The translations under genes were made by a program, and so were the position numbers. Below are positions 31,851 to 43,479 of a DNA stretch of 64,000 nt, in pieces. The stretch spans positions 33,527,001-33,591,000 of the forward strand of contig NC_073340.2 of NCBI RefSeq assembly GCF_027580225.2, given 5' to 3'. The notes beneath the pieces are model-generated. The model was not told the DNA's origin. It searched no databases and saw nothing but the letters and a program-made list of their open reading frames with translations. Numbering within the stretch: position 1 is the first letter of the stretch; every line of letters starts with the position of its first letter. The DNA is from Misgurnus anguillicaudatus. Its lineage: Eukaryota > Chordata > Actinopteri > Cypriniformes > Cobitidae.

Positions 31851-34049
31851 TGGAATATGTCAACACGGATGTACAGGTACGCCGGAAGTATGGCAAGGGA
31901 GATGCAGCATCTCGTTCACTTCCCAGGAACGTTAATGCACGTTAATATAATTCCCTATTTATTTCTAATATATTCATTTTGGTGCATCTCCATCATTACA
32001 TTTTTTACATTGTTGTTCAGCAAACAAAGGCAGTTTCTACAATGATCACCTCATTTATCAACATGTATGAGATACATCATGCTGTAATTAAAAATCTACA
32101 TAAAAACAAGAATGATTGCTGTACAGTACAGTGTTTTGGATGAATTGTGGTGGTTCAGTTACAATTCAACGTCCTGAATTTCAATGTACGTTTGTTCAGG
32201 CATCTCCGGCATGCTGGCAGGAGGGTAACCAAAGGCCAAAAATCTCAAATGTTAAAATCCAGTGGAGGGTGAATGTTTGCACTTTATGTTGCCCAGAAAA
32301 CAAAAAAATTGGAGCATAATGTGTGCATTGATCACCCGTGTCTGTGTAAGTGAGTGGCGCTACCCAGAAATGTTTTCTTAATGTCTGATGCACTTAGCCC
32401 AATGTGAATGTGTTGAGGGCACTAAATGAAATCCAATCAGACTCTGTACTGTTTGCAAAAGTTATAAAAACTATTTTGGAATTTAGATACAGAACAGAAA
32501 TGGGCAAGAGCAAACCAACAGGGAGGACAGCTTCACACATCCAACTTTTCCTCATGTTATCTGCCAAATCTGAGTTTGTCCTACAAGTTTGGAGGAATTA
32601 TTCACTTCAACGTAAACCGATTTTAGAAGCAAAATGCTGTGATTATTTACAATATTATAATATTGTACATAAAACATATTTAAAATCCAAAACAAGATAG
32701 TAAAAATTATAATTTTGCGGTGCATGTGAAAGCTGTGTTTTAAAAAATAAGTACAGGCCACAGTTCTTAAAGATCCTCAAAGAAAAAGCAAGATGGCCGA
32801 CTCTCTATGCTGCAAGAGGGCAACATGTGTCCGAAATCGAAAGATTTCCAAAGGAAAAGCAGTAGTATTTCATTCCCTGACCACATATCTCTTGTTCTTT
32901 GAGAAACAACTCGGCAGCAAGTCCTTTAAAATTAATAATTCATATCTTTGTATAGGGTGGGCAATGGCTGTTACATGAAATATTTCAAATGGAAAAACAT
33001 AAGGAAATTCACGGTTGCGGATTTCGCGAGGCGCACTGAAAGTAGCTACATCTATAATCAGAAATATATTATTTATCGCAGGACATGACCGGTTATATTT
33101 TATTCAATGGGAATATAGAAGCGGCGCAGGTTAGGCGAGTTACTCTGCTCGGAGAAACACATGTGGCCTCTTTTACTTTGAATTTCAAACAAGACACGCA
33201 TTACAGCGAGACATGCGTTTCCTATACCGGCAGAAGTCAAACTGGGAGTATAAAAAAAACTACGGAGCACAGAGCCACAGGACCGAAATATAAAAATCAC
33301 CAAAGGATAAAACTATATTTTGACCCACAAACACTGATCAGAAACAGGCCTTTCCTTTAGGAGAAAAGCTATTCCTCCCTCGGTCAAGGGCATCCGTTTC
33401 ATTATAAAGCTGGCGCGGCCAAAACAAATATTATTTTTGAATCTTTCATTATCTTTCTCGCCGGAAAGGGGCTAAAACAGCATGTGTCTGTATTAGATGC
33501 AGTAAAGCCCAGCTGCTGAGACAGAGTGATCGGTCACTTGATGTCAGAGGTTCAAAGGCAGACAGACAGAAGTGCTGGGAATTGGATAGGTCAGTGCAGA
33601 CTAAAGGACAAGCCTATCTCTAAGACTCCCTCTCCTGTGTCTCTCCATCTCTATCCGTCTCTCCTGGAGTTCTGGGCGGTATCTGAGAGCCACACACCCT
33701 GTGGGTGGAGAGATGGACCAGACGGGAGGCTAAAAGGCCAACGAGAGGTGACCATCAAAGACACAAAGCTGCAGAACCGAGCCGACGGTGTGACGGTCAA
33801 GTGCAGTTCTGTGTGCACTAAATCTCGCTCACTACACCTCTCGATGAAAGATAAATAAAGAATATACAGGCTGTAAAGTGAACAGTTGACATGGCCATGC
33901 ACTGTGACGTGCTACATTTTTATCCAAAGCTTGTGTTCAATCTGTCATAACCCTTTTGATTGGTGAAAACTTGGTAAGCTGTAAGGGACCTGTACGGCAC
34001 TTCTCGTGTTATTGCTTTAGTATGACGTATCACTGCTGTTTTTCCAGAC
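31851..34049. other. unassigned DNA
   Basis: About 2.2 kb without recognised transposon ends. 33470-33860 is moderately GC-rich and repeat-free. The frames at 33085-33360, 33526-33858 and elsewhere have no domain or splice support. Confidence 0.3.
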
Positions 34050-34919
34050 TGATCTCACTGAAAGTCGTGTTATAGTCAGGCAAAATTTGATCAATTTATT
34101 TGTGTATATGGCACGAAATTCAGCTTTTTTCGTGCCTTGAGCACAAATGTCTTTGTCGCGTCACTCGCATTAATTTCTATAAATTTTTCGTGTCCGTTGC
34201 ACGACTTTCATTTTCGTTTCATTTTATGTATTAGTTTTTTCCTATTTTCTTACCATTGTCAGTTGGGGTCGGGGTTAGAATCACTTTCTGTTACATTTTT
34301 AGACATCCTAACCCAAACCCCAACTCTAACCCCAACTCCAGGTGAGAATAGTTTTCAAAGTGGAGGAAAAACATGTAGAAACCAATACATAAAAGTACAT
34401 CCTAACCCCAACCCCAAATCTATTCCAAAGCGACAATGATTTAAAAATAGGGGGAAAATGAGAAAACAATACATAAAATGACACGAAAAAGTACGGAGCC
34501 CCTAAGGGGACATGGAGCAAAAATTAAATAATGTTTAGTTTCGCATGCGCACGTGAAACTATCGCGTGCCAAGCACGTGAAACTATCGAGTGCGTACGTG
34601 AAACTATTGCGTGCACACGTGAAACTTGCGGACCCAAAAGTTTCACGTGAGCACGCGAAAAGAAACGTAAAAAAAAATTCTGCACATGAAGGTTTCGCGT
34701 GAGCACATGAAACTAAACTTTAGTTTTTTTTTACTCCAATGTCACCTTAGGGGCTCGGTAAAAAATAAAGTCGTGCCACAGACATGAAAAACTACAAGAA
34801 AAAAGACACGTTTCATGAGAGTTTTGTGAAAAAGACATGCTCAAGGCTGAATTTCGTGCCATGGACACAAAAAATTGACCAAATTTTGCGTGACTATAAC
34901 ACGACTTTCTGTGAGATCA
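34050..34919. mobile_element. TIR element with CTCACTGAAAGTCGTG ends, copy 1
   Basis: Inverted ends of about 80 bp: TGATCTCACTGAAAGTCG / CGACTTTCTGTGAGATCA, followed in both arms by TGTTATAGTC and CAAAATTTG. The centre contains CTAACCCCAA-rich repeats (34305-34412) and a nested MITE at 34494-34758. A second copy lies at 45696-46294. Confidence 0.75.
34492..34760. mobile_element. nested MITE with GGAGCCCCTAAGG ends
   Basis: 265 bp (34494-34758), ends CGGAGCCCCTAAGG / CCTTAGGGGCTCGG, TA on each side. The sister host element at 46111-46130 lacks it, which supports insertion. The centre has four or five CACGTGAAACTATCG-like units of about 24 bp. Confidence 0.75.
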
Positions 34920-34983
34920 TGTTGTGTTTTTCCTTTTGCTTTGAACAAAAGCGTGTGCATAATTCCTACATGTAAACAAAATC

Positions 34984-35052
34984 TTTAATGTGTTTGTGTT
35001 GCTCAATGGGTAAAGCATCGGGTTAGCAACACAAAAATCGCATAAATGTAAA
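34984..35052 (+). repeat. tRNA-derived SINE head fragment
   Basis: TTGCTCAATGGGTAAAGCAT is A-box-like, followed by a GGGTTAGCAACAC loop and a CATAAATGTAAATG tail. The body is deleted. Confidence 0.5.
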
Positions 35053-36362
35053 TGTAGTTATAATACTGAAATGCATGGAGTATTTATAAAAATGCATCTA
35101 AATGTTCAACAAGGTGATTTAAAATAAGTGTAAAATTTAAAAGAAATGGTGACAGTCACGGCACTTTAAATATGCATTGTCACATTCTAACAATAAATCT
35201 TCTTTTAAATAAATTCTCTGTTTTTTTAATTGTATTTTGCATTTTTTTTATATATATTTTCATTTTCAAAATAAAAGTTTTTTATTTCCCTGCATATTTG
35301 TGGTAAAGAGTAAAGGTCACCGGGTCACTTGCAGCATACAAGATGTAAATTTATGGGGACTGGGACAAATGTTTTGTAAGCGCCCCTCTCCCCGGGGTCC
35401 ACTGCATGAGCAACAATACTGAGGATCCTGGTGGTCCCCCCTCGTTCCCCCACCTCAATAATTGCCCTCCGACCTGATGTTAATTATTTATTGTGATTAT
35501 TATAATCGATAATCATCCATTGATACAGCATACAAGTATAACACCGCCCGCTGGAAAGACTGGAAACGTCATCCTGAACATGTCGAGATCTCAGCAGAAA
35601 ATAGCTCAACCCATAGAGAAAGAGAGTGTTTTCAACAACGACAAGCTTTAATGCAATTACAGCAAAGCATCCAGGTCTAAAAAAAATACTCTGCGGTCTC
35701 TCTCACGGAGCACAAAGACGTTCCCCTGAAGAATATCATCCCACCCCCCTAAAAAAGTGTGTTTAAAAAAGAAAGGTTGGAGAAAAGTCTGAAATTTACA
35801 GGGAGGGGGGACGCTGGAGCCCGTTTTCCCTGCAGCTCTGGCGGTTTGTGTTAATTCATGCGCTCTTTCTCTCTTGCGCTCTTACATTGAACCCCTGGAG
35901 GTTCCAGAGTTGCTGCACCTTTCATTAGTGTCGGCTCCAGTCTCGCTGTCCAGGCATCATTAGCAATCTCAGAAATCAACGTGTTACGATGGGTCATTCT
36001 TCATCTACCTGTCCGCCTGCACGGCCACCAGCTCCCCCAATCCACCCGTGCACACTTCTGCTGTATATATACATACAAATGCTGTGCATGCACTGCACAG
36101 AAAAACATGAAGCACCCCTTCCTCTGCATTCAATTGCGCTGTGTCTCTTTGTGATGCTACACTTACTAATATTGTGTTATAATAGGAGCACTTTAAGTTA
36201 ATGCATTAGGTGTCATCAACTAATGATAACGGATTGCTATAACAGCATTGTTCAAATGTTGTTCATGATGTTTAGGTCATCATGCATAAATTAACCAAGT
36301 TAGTAACGTCACTATATAAAACATTTACGTGTCATCAGTGTTATAAATGTCAAATATTTATT
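35053..36362. other. partly GC-rich DNA, possible conserved non-coding element
   Basis: 35540-36000 is repeat-free with a mixed composition (for example GGAGGGGGGACGCTGGAG, then TTAATTCATGCGC). It could be regulatory. There is no exon evidence. Confidence 0.25.
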
Positions 36363-36640
36363 AAATGTATATATTATTTTAGCTTCAAATGCTAACCAGT
36401 CTTACTCTAACCATAATGATTTTTTATTCATTTGGCAGATACTTTCATACAAAGGCATTTGCAATGCTTTTAAGGCACAGGCACAGTTTATGCACAATGA
36501 ACTGACATAAACAATTGCATTGACATTAACTAACAATAATAAATGTGGACTATATTGCGTATTGTTCATGTTAACTAATGCATTTACTGATGTTAATAAA
36601 TAAAACCTTACTGTAAAGTGATCTGATTTGGCATGAAATG
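36363..36640. repeat. V-SINE tail plus TAATGCATTA-type MITE fragment
   Basis: 36421-36480 is a V-SINE tail (CATTTGGCAGATACTTTC). 36490-36640 matches 41785-41925 (CAATTGCATTGACAT, ATTGTTCATGTTAACTAATG), a very common fish MITE. The block 36363-36483 recurs directly at 37116-37234. Confidence 0.5.
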
Positions 36641-37007
36641 CCAATGCATAATGCACATATTCTGTAAAGAAAGCCATACCAAGCATTTTACTACAAGCTG
36701 TATCATGCATGTGACTAATAACACTTTTAATAATAAATAATAAAGACACTTTTGTCAATAAAAAATAATAAATGTTTTAAAATATTGCTTATTCTTACTT
36801 CATGTTGTTTTTTCCTCACATCTGTAATAATAAAATAAGAATCAACCAAAGTGCATGACAATAAAATCTTGAATATGAAATCTGAATGTTAATTGATGTT
36901 CTTACTGAACAAACAACCAAATTGTAAAGCGTTACATTAATTGTACATCAATTATATTGCATTACAAGCATTAGCATGTATTACATTTGCAGTATTATAA
37001 TCAAAAG

Positions 37008-37245
37008 GTCCTATATAACTCAACTGGTAAAGCATAGAGTCAAGATCTGGGGTTTAATTCCAAGGAAAGCCAATGAAGTGTTTGCCAAATGTAAAAACAT
37101 TAATATATATTTATTTAAATGTATATATTGTTTAAGCTTTAAATGCTCACCAGTCTTTTACTCTAACCATAATGATTTTTATTTATTTGGCAGACACTTT
37201 CATCCAAAGACTTTACAATGCTTTTAAGGCCCAGTGTATAATATC
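37008..37245 (+). repeat. tRNA-derived SINE and V-SINE tail
   Basis: TATATAACTCAACTGGTAAAG is an A-box-like head and GGGGTTTAATTCC a degenerate B-box. Then follows the block duplicated from 36363-36483, with GGCAGACACTTTCATCCAAAG as the tail core. Confidence 0.5.
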
Positions 37246-39077
37246 ACTATGTTACATAGGAATTAAACTTACTGCACTTTAATTTAGCTACAGAATCAAC
37301 AAATGCCTTTATTGAATATAACAAATGTATTCGTATTTGAAGTATTAACCACTGTCTGTTTGTGTTTGTGTGTGTGTTTGTGTGTTTGTACTTCCTCTAA
37401 ACTGTACTGCCCTCTGTTGGATATCAAACAGCACAGGAGTGAAACACTGAAACATGCACTTTTGTTAAACATCACAGTTGTTAAACCTTTTTTTTGTGTG
37501 CAATTTTTGTTATATAGCTGGAATTCTTTGCAAATGCAAATTGCAATGCGTTTGCATGCAAGTACATGCGTGATTGTTTATTATTATAAGGCTATCTTTA
37601 TTTTTAATAATGCCCTGTCATTACTAGAGCACTGTAATGTTTACATGAGGGTTATGGTCACGGTATTAACTTTTAAGTTTATCATAAAACAAATTCTTCC
37701 TTCGCTTACAGCACAAAGAGTTTTGCACACCTCATTATCTCATTGCGTTTCTCTTCAAATATTTGTTTTTGGATCGAGTCGCGGTCTTTAGTTTAAATTT
37801 GTCATTTCCTGTTCTCGGAGTTTGGTATATCTGCCTTCGGCCTGTAAAACATAAACACGCCTCACCTCAGCTGACATCACCGTCAAGACTCTGAAGGTTA
37901 TCAAGAAATCCATCCACACAATAAAGTCCTGCAAAAACGTATGGATCTACAAAACTAAAAGTTTCATCGCGAAGCATGTCGATTCAAATAACCCAATTAA
38001 ATGTATGAAATTTGATTGGCATGTAGTTTTAATGACTCTTGCTACATAATATATCCTCTGCCAGGGTTGGTTTAACTGAGGCAGCATTTTACAAGTGTGG
38101 GTTTGCTAAACTTGTTTCCACATTTTACAAGGTCATTAACTCATGTAATGAACTCTAAATGTAGTGCAAACAACACTTGATTAGAAACACAAGCATGCAG
38201 CACATTTCTGTATTTAATTTAAGCATTATGTCAATGAGTTATGACATCTGTTTTTCGCTTAGGGTCGGGAATACACGCGCCCCTGCATGTGATTTTTTGG
38301 GTTTGTACGGAGAACGATTTTCTTTTTTTCCCCCACCCACAAACACATTAACGTCCTGGACTGGATATTGTCCTTCAACACAACAGATGCTCTCTTAAAG
38401 GGCCGGCTCTTTAGGGGCACGGTTTGGCCCCGCTACAAACCCCTTCCCCCCGCTGTCCCTTTAAATCACGCTTTCATTAAAAATAGAGCAGAGAAGAAGA
38501 ACAAATGCAGAAAGTGATGTGTAGAATGAAGCATTCGGCTTTGACTAAAAGCATGGAAAAACACAGTCAGGGGTCATCATGTGATGTCACTCCCTCAGGA
38601 CATGCCGTATACATCCCGATTTTATTTAAATATAGCAATTTCACTTGCCTCACTTTCCAAGTCTGTTTTCTAGTTGCTCTGGCATTTAAATAGGCCATAA
38701 TGTACTGTATACTTGTATAACCTTTTAATTTTTTCCCCAGAAGTCCACTTATAATGTGAGTTAAGGTTTCTTGCACCAAAACAGCTGTGATTTACACTCT
38801 ATCTAACCCTTTGAATTTCACAGGCTGTTTATGCAATGTAAATGATCTGTGTTATGATTGGCTAATGCTCTTTCATTCATCAAGGTGGGACCAGTTACTA
38901 AACAAGCTTTTGTATATTTAATGCATATGATTGCAATATGATTAATATTTCTAATTGTACATAATTCAACCATGCACGTTTTCCAAATGAAAAAAAAACT
39001 ATCTTTGTAATCTACTATCAAAGCAAACATGCTACATTGTTCATTTTAAATGATAACTATGACGATTGCTAAAGACT
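37246..39077. other. unassigned DNA
   Basis: No recognised element. A (TG)n-like run lies near 37358-37392. The 162-codon frame at 37303-37791 has no recognisable domain. 38230-38470 is GC-richer, with CCCCCACCC and GGGCCGGCTC runs. Confidence 0.3.
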
Positions 39078-39231
39078 TACACTGCAAAATAATGATTTTC
39101 AAGAAAAAATTCTTAGTATTTTTGTCTTGTTTTCAGTAAAATATCTAAAAATTCTTAAATTAAGATGCTTTTTCTTGATGAGCTAAACGACCCAAGAAAA
39201 TAAGTCTAGTTTTTAGACCAAAAAAATATCA

Positions 39232-40901
39232 AATTTAAGCAGGGCCGGAGTGGGACTCATTTTCAGCCCTGGAGTTTCATGCCTTAGACCGGCCCACTTT
39301 AGTTCACGACTGACTATTAAAATAATATCTTTAAACCCTCAGTAGTATAAGTCTGCAGTAGTGCACTGTTCTCTGCAGCCTTGCAATTCACTGTATTTTT
39401 CAAATATATAATTTCATATTCCGTGCAAATGCAGTAAACAATTATAATTTTTGCCATAATCATGCAGCCCTACCATAAGACCATAATATTACTAAAGTAA
39501 ACTTATTCAAAAACTAAAGGAAACAAATGTGTTTGTGTTTTCCTCTATATTTCTATTTCTAAAAAATGGTGAGTCTTGAGATTAACTGTTGGGTTGATAA
39601 CGTTTGGAAACCCCTGATATACAAAACACAAGCAAGATTTATCAAGTATGCATTGGAAACAAATTGAAAAATCTGTATTTTTTTAGTACTTAGATCATGT
39701 CTATTGCTATATAACGTAGGCCTACATTGTGTTAAAAAAAAGAAAACATCATGGATAACCTTCAAAAGAGACACTTTTGAAACTACTTTTTTCAAATAAA
39801 CTAATGAGTTTTGCATCAAATAGATTTTTGTTCCTCTTGCAATAAACGATGAATAATGACTATTCATAGAGACTTCATCTATGGCTTGGATAAAAAAATA
39901 AGTTTTGTAAATTATTTTCCTTTTAGAGGCAAGCCCGTTTGTATTAAGACGCGCGGCCGGCAAGCGCACGCAAAAGACGCGCTCAAGTTTATTGAAAATA
40001 TAGACGCGCGGCCGGCAAGCGCACTCAAAAGACGCGCTCAAGTTTATTTAAAATATAATAGACGCGCGGCCGGCAAGCGCACTCAAAAGACGCGCTCAAG
40101 TTTATTTAAAATATAATAGACGCGCGGCCGGCAAGCGCACTCAAAAGACGCCCTCAAGTTTATTTAAAATATAATAGACGCGCGGCCGGCAAGCGCACTC
40201 AAAAGACGCCCTCAAGTTTATTTAAAATATAATAGACGCGCGGCCGGCAAGCGCACTCAAAAGACGCCCTCAAGTTTATTTAAAATATAATAGACGCGCG
40301 GCCGGCAAGCGCACTCAAAAGACGCGCTCAAGTTTATTTAAAATATAGACGCGCGGCCGGCAAGCGCACTCAAAAGACGCGCTCAAGTTTATTTAAAATA
40401 TAATAGACGCGCGGCCGGCAAGCGCACTCAAAAGACGCCCTCAAGTTTATTTAAAATATAATAGACGCGCGGCCGGCAAGCGCACTCAAAAGACGCGCTC
40501 AAGTTTATTTAAAATATAATAGACGCGCGGCCGGCAAGCGCACTCAAAAGACGCCCTCAAGTTTATTTTAAATATAGACGCGCGGCCGTCAAGCGCACTC
40601 AATATAGACGCGTCTGAAACAAAACTCGTGTTCAAGTAAGCGCTTTGAAAAACAGAAGACAGCGGCACGTCCTGCGTTTCCCATGCGTTTTATGTCAATG
40701 AACCCTAATGCAAGAATTCTTCCAATAAGTGGTCGGGACTCGGGACACAATCAACTTGTGCATAAAGCTGCGGGGACATCTCACCCGCAAATACGCGTCA
40801 TCGTGGCATGACAACACCGGCCCTCGTGGCAAAAAAAAACTGACCGGCCCACCGGGAATCCTCCCGGTTCTCCCTATGGGCAATCCGGGCCTGAATTTAA
40901 G
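39232..40901. mobile_element. hAT element carrying a minisatellite
   Basis: 1654 bp (39240-40893), ends CAGGGCCGGA / TCCGGGCCTG (inverted with one mismatch), and the perfect 8-bp duplication AATTTAAG at 39232-39239 and 40894-40901. These are hAT features. There is no transposase; much of the interior is a 58-bp tandem array. Another GGCCGGTCAG-like block flanks the right end. Confidence 0.88.
39948..40619. repeat. 58-bp GC-rich minisatellite
   Basis: Eleven full units and one partial unit start with GACGCGCGGCCGGCAAGCGC and end with TTTATTTAAAATATAATA. Eight units are 58 bp, three are 55 bp (lacking one ATA). Half of each unit is CpG-dense, half AT-rich. Units vary at one site (GACGCGCTC versus GACGCCCTC), so recent unit spread is traceable. 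Confidence 0.95.
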
Positions 40902-41254
40902 TGATTTTGTGCATAAAACAAGCAAAAAAAAAAAAAAAAAAAAATCTGCCAATTAGGTGAGCAAAAAAATCTTGAAACATTTTTCTTAAACACCAAATTC
41001 AAGAAACTTTCAAGAAAATTTGCTTACCACTTTGGCAGATTTTTTTTGCTTGTTTTATGCACAAAATCACTTAAATTTGATATTTTTGGTCTAAAAACTA
41101 GACTTATTTTCTTGGGTCGTTTTGCTCATTAAGAAAAAGGATCTCTATTTAAGAATTTTTAGATATTTTCATTGAAAACAAGACAAAAAACTAATAATTT
41201 TTTTCTTGAAAATCATTTTTTTTGCAGTGTAGAAGCATGTTTTTTATAAGTGGT

Positions 41255-41690
41255 AATACTTTACAATACAGTTTTATTTTAAGTGCTACAATTGGGTCCC
41301 CAGTGCTTCTATCAACCTAGAAAATGGGAATAAGATCAACCCAGTAACTTAGTTTTTGGTAGACCATTCTTCACAAGCATGTGAAAAAATAGGTCATTGT
41401 AATATGCCTTCCCTTGTGATGTCAGAAGGGGATAATACCACCCTTTAATCTGCACTATCCAACCACGCCATTGCCATTTAGTGCAGAGATCAGCTCATTT
41501 GCATTTAAAAGGACACACCCAAAAACAGCGCATTTTTGTTTACACCTACAAAGTGACAATTTTAACTTGCTATTATAAATTATCTATATGATATTTTGAG
41601 CTAAAACTTCACATGTGCTATGGGGACACCAAAGACTTATTTGACATCTTAAAAAAGTATTGTGAAATGTCCTCTTTAAAAAAATGATTC
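41255..41690. repeat. MITE family M1, degraded copy
   Basis: Shares GGTCCCCAGTGCTTCTATC, GATCAACCCAGTAACTTAG and AAAGGACACACCCAAAAAC with the copies at 5336 and 14215. Confidence 0.7.
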
Positions 41691-41925
41691 GCTATTAACA
41701 ATAAACAATACTTCTAGAGCAGTTAATAATCTTGTTCGTGTTAATTTCAGCATTTACTTACACATTTTTAAATCAAAAGTTGACATTAGTTTATGCACAA
41801 TAACATGGACAATTGCATTGACATAAACTAACATTAATAAATGCAGACTATATTGCTTATTGTTCATGTTAACTAATGCATTTACTAATTTTAACCTTAT
41901 TGTAAAGTTGTCTGATTTGGCATGA
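41691..41925. repeat. TAATGCATTA-type MITE
   Basis: Contains CAATACTTCTAGAGCAGTTA, GTTCATGTTAACTAATGC and CCTTATTGTAAAG, the signature of an abundant fish MITE. It is related to 36490-36640. Confidence 0.6.
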
Positions 41926-42827
41926 AAAGAGTTTAGCCCTGTAAGACATCTTAAAATTTAAAGTACATCAATACTTTTTCCCTGCTATGATGATTTCGAC
42001 CACTTGCAACTAGATCCTACCTTAAATCTGCTTTACAACAGGGACAGCCGGCGTATGTGTATGTTTAATGATGTTTGGGCCAGTTTGGGTTTCATGTGAC
42101 CCACATAGCCGCACATGACCCGTGTGCCCGACATGCTTGAAGAACAGAAAGGTGGAAGAGTGGAGAATTGAAGAGGAAGGGTTTGTTTGTGCTGTGTTGA
42201 GAAGGAGATAAGCTGGATTGAAACTGAGAGACTCCTCCATATCTAAATGTAATCTTAGCACTGGATGAGGTGAATACAGTATCAGAGTATAGGATTGACG
42301 TTTGTGAATGATACTGACCGAAATGGAGGAAGAGACGAAATAACATATCCTGCCTTTCTCGCCCTATTTTATAACTGCGTACATTTTTTTTTCATTCGAC
42401 GAGGTGGATTTTTATCACTTTAAGTGCATTTTTCTTCACTTTAAATGCTGGAGTTTCCAGCTCTGGAAAGTTGCATCAGATTAGAGGAGAGTCGTGACAT
42501 AAAGAGAATTACATGATGAATTAGATGGAGTTTTTCCACAATGTTATATATTCTCACTGGACAATCGGTTTCCACTGGGTCATCATTGAAATTAAACCTT
42601 TTCCGGTTAAAAGAGATTTTTTTGTGAGATTTTAAACCTATCAGACAAATATTGTTTTATTTTTATAAACTGATTTCTGCTACCTCAAGATGAAAAACTT
42701 TTGATGTCTTTTAATGTTGCTAGTTTTAGTAATTTATTGATAAATTCACATCTCTTATCAAACCTAAACAGAGTAGGATACTGTTATAAAGTTCGTGCTG
42801 ACCTTTATATTATGGATAAATCATTGC
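41926..42827. other. unassigned DNA
   Basis: 42050-42340 has palindromic bits (CATGTGACCCACAT...CACATGACCCGTG) but no clear element. Nothing coding. Confidence 0.3.
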
Positions 42828-42972
42828 AATGGAAATTCGTACTTATTTTACGAGGTGGCTAAATCGTATGACCATACTTTGCATGATTTGCTTTGCCCAT
42901 TGTGATGACAATTGTATGCTTTTGTACGAATTCATACGATGTAGCCAACTCGTAGAAAAATACATACGTATT
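42828..42972. repeat. AATTCGTA-type MITE, copy 2
   Basis: GGAAATTCGTACTTATTTTACG at the left against CGTAGAAAAATACATACGTATTCC at the right: an imperfect palindrome, related to 19140-19335. A GGGGGGCATTGCCCCCC hairpin follows at 42998-43014. Confidence 0.6.
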
Positions 42973-43162
42973 CCAAGGCCGGGTCTACGGGGCTAGGGGG
43001 GCATTGCCCCCCCAGATTTTCCCTCTGCCCCTACAAAAATGTCTATTTACAGAAATAGCATCCCTTGTTGGCAAACGCTATTTATATTACCTCCGCCCAC
43101 CAATGTCTGCGACATTGATAAGACACAGAATATGAATTATGTAATTTCTGTTTAAGTGAGAC

Positions 43163-43479
43163 AAATAATTTTTATTTAGTATTTTTGTCTTGTTTTTAGT
43201 AAAAATATCTAACAATTCTTAAATTAAGATGCAAGCAAAAAAAATCTACCAATGGGGTAAGCAAAAAAATATTTTAAACACTAAATTCAAGAAAAATTCA
43301 GATTTGTTTGCTTGTTTTATGCACAACATTACTTAAATTTGATATTTTTGGTCTAAAAACTAGACTTATTTCATTGGTTCGTTTTGCTCATCAAGAGAAA
43401 GCATCTTAATTTAAGAATTTTTTGATATTTTTTACTGAAAACAAAATAAACTTTTTCTTGAAAGTCATTTTTTGCAGTG
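43163..43479. mobile_element. CACTGCAAAA TIR element, short copy
   Basis: Same body as 39080-41229 without the hAT insert. The right end TTTTTTGCAGTG is intact, while the left end is eroded. Confidence 0.7.

Larger units (their letters stand above)
39078..41231. mobile_element. CACTGCAAAA TIR element, split by a hAT insertion
   Basis: Ends CACTGCAAAATAATGATTTT / AAAATCATTTTTTTTGCAGTG with TA on each side (39080-41229). The arms of about 160 bp are inverted over CTAGTTTTTAGACC, CTTAAATTAAGATGC-like and TTTTGTCTTGTTTTCA blocks. A second copy at 43163-43479 lacks the insert and shows the uninterrupted body. The hAT element at 39240-40893 sits in the left arm. Confidence 0.85.

Noticed and set aside
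34303..34412. Interstitial telomere from a chromosome fusion
   Set aside because: The runs are short, imperfect and lie in MITE centres shared by a second copy at 45.9 kb; not a (TTAGGG)n array.
37303..37791. 162-codon frame
   Set aside because: Contains a (TG)n-derived Cys/Val/Leu run and no recognisable domain or splice site; treated as chance.
39948..40619. CRISPR-like array because of regular spacing
   Set aside because: Units are contiguous tandem repeats without unique spacers, in a vertebrate-type genome; it is a minisatellite.
39559..40668. Frames of 160, 86 and 60 codons
   Set aside because: They read through the hAT element and its 58-bp array; the recurrent residues come from the tandem units.
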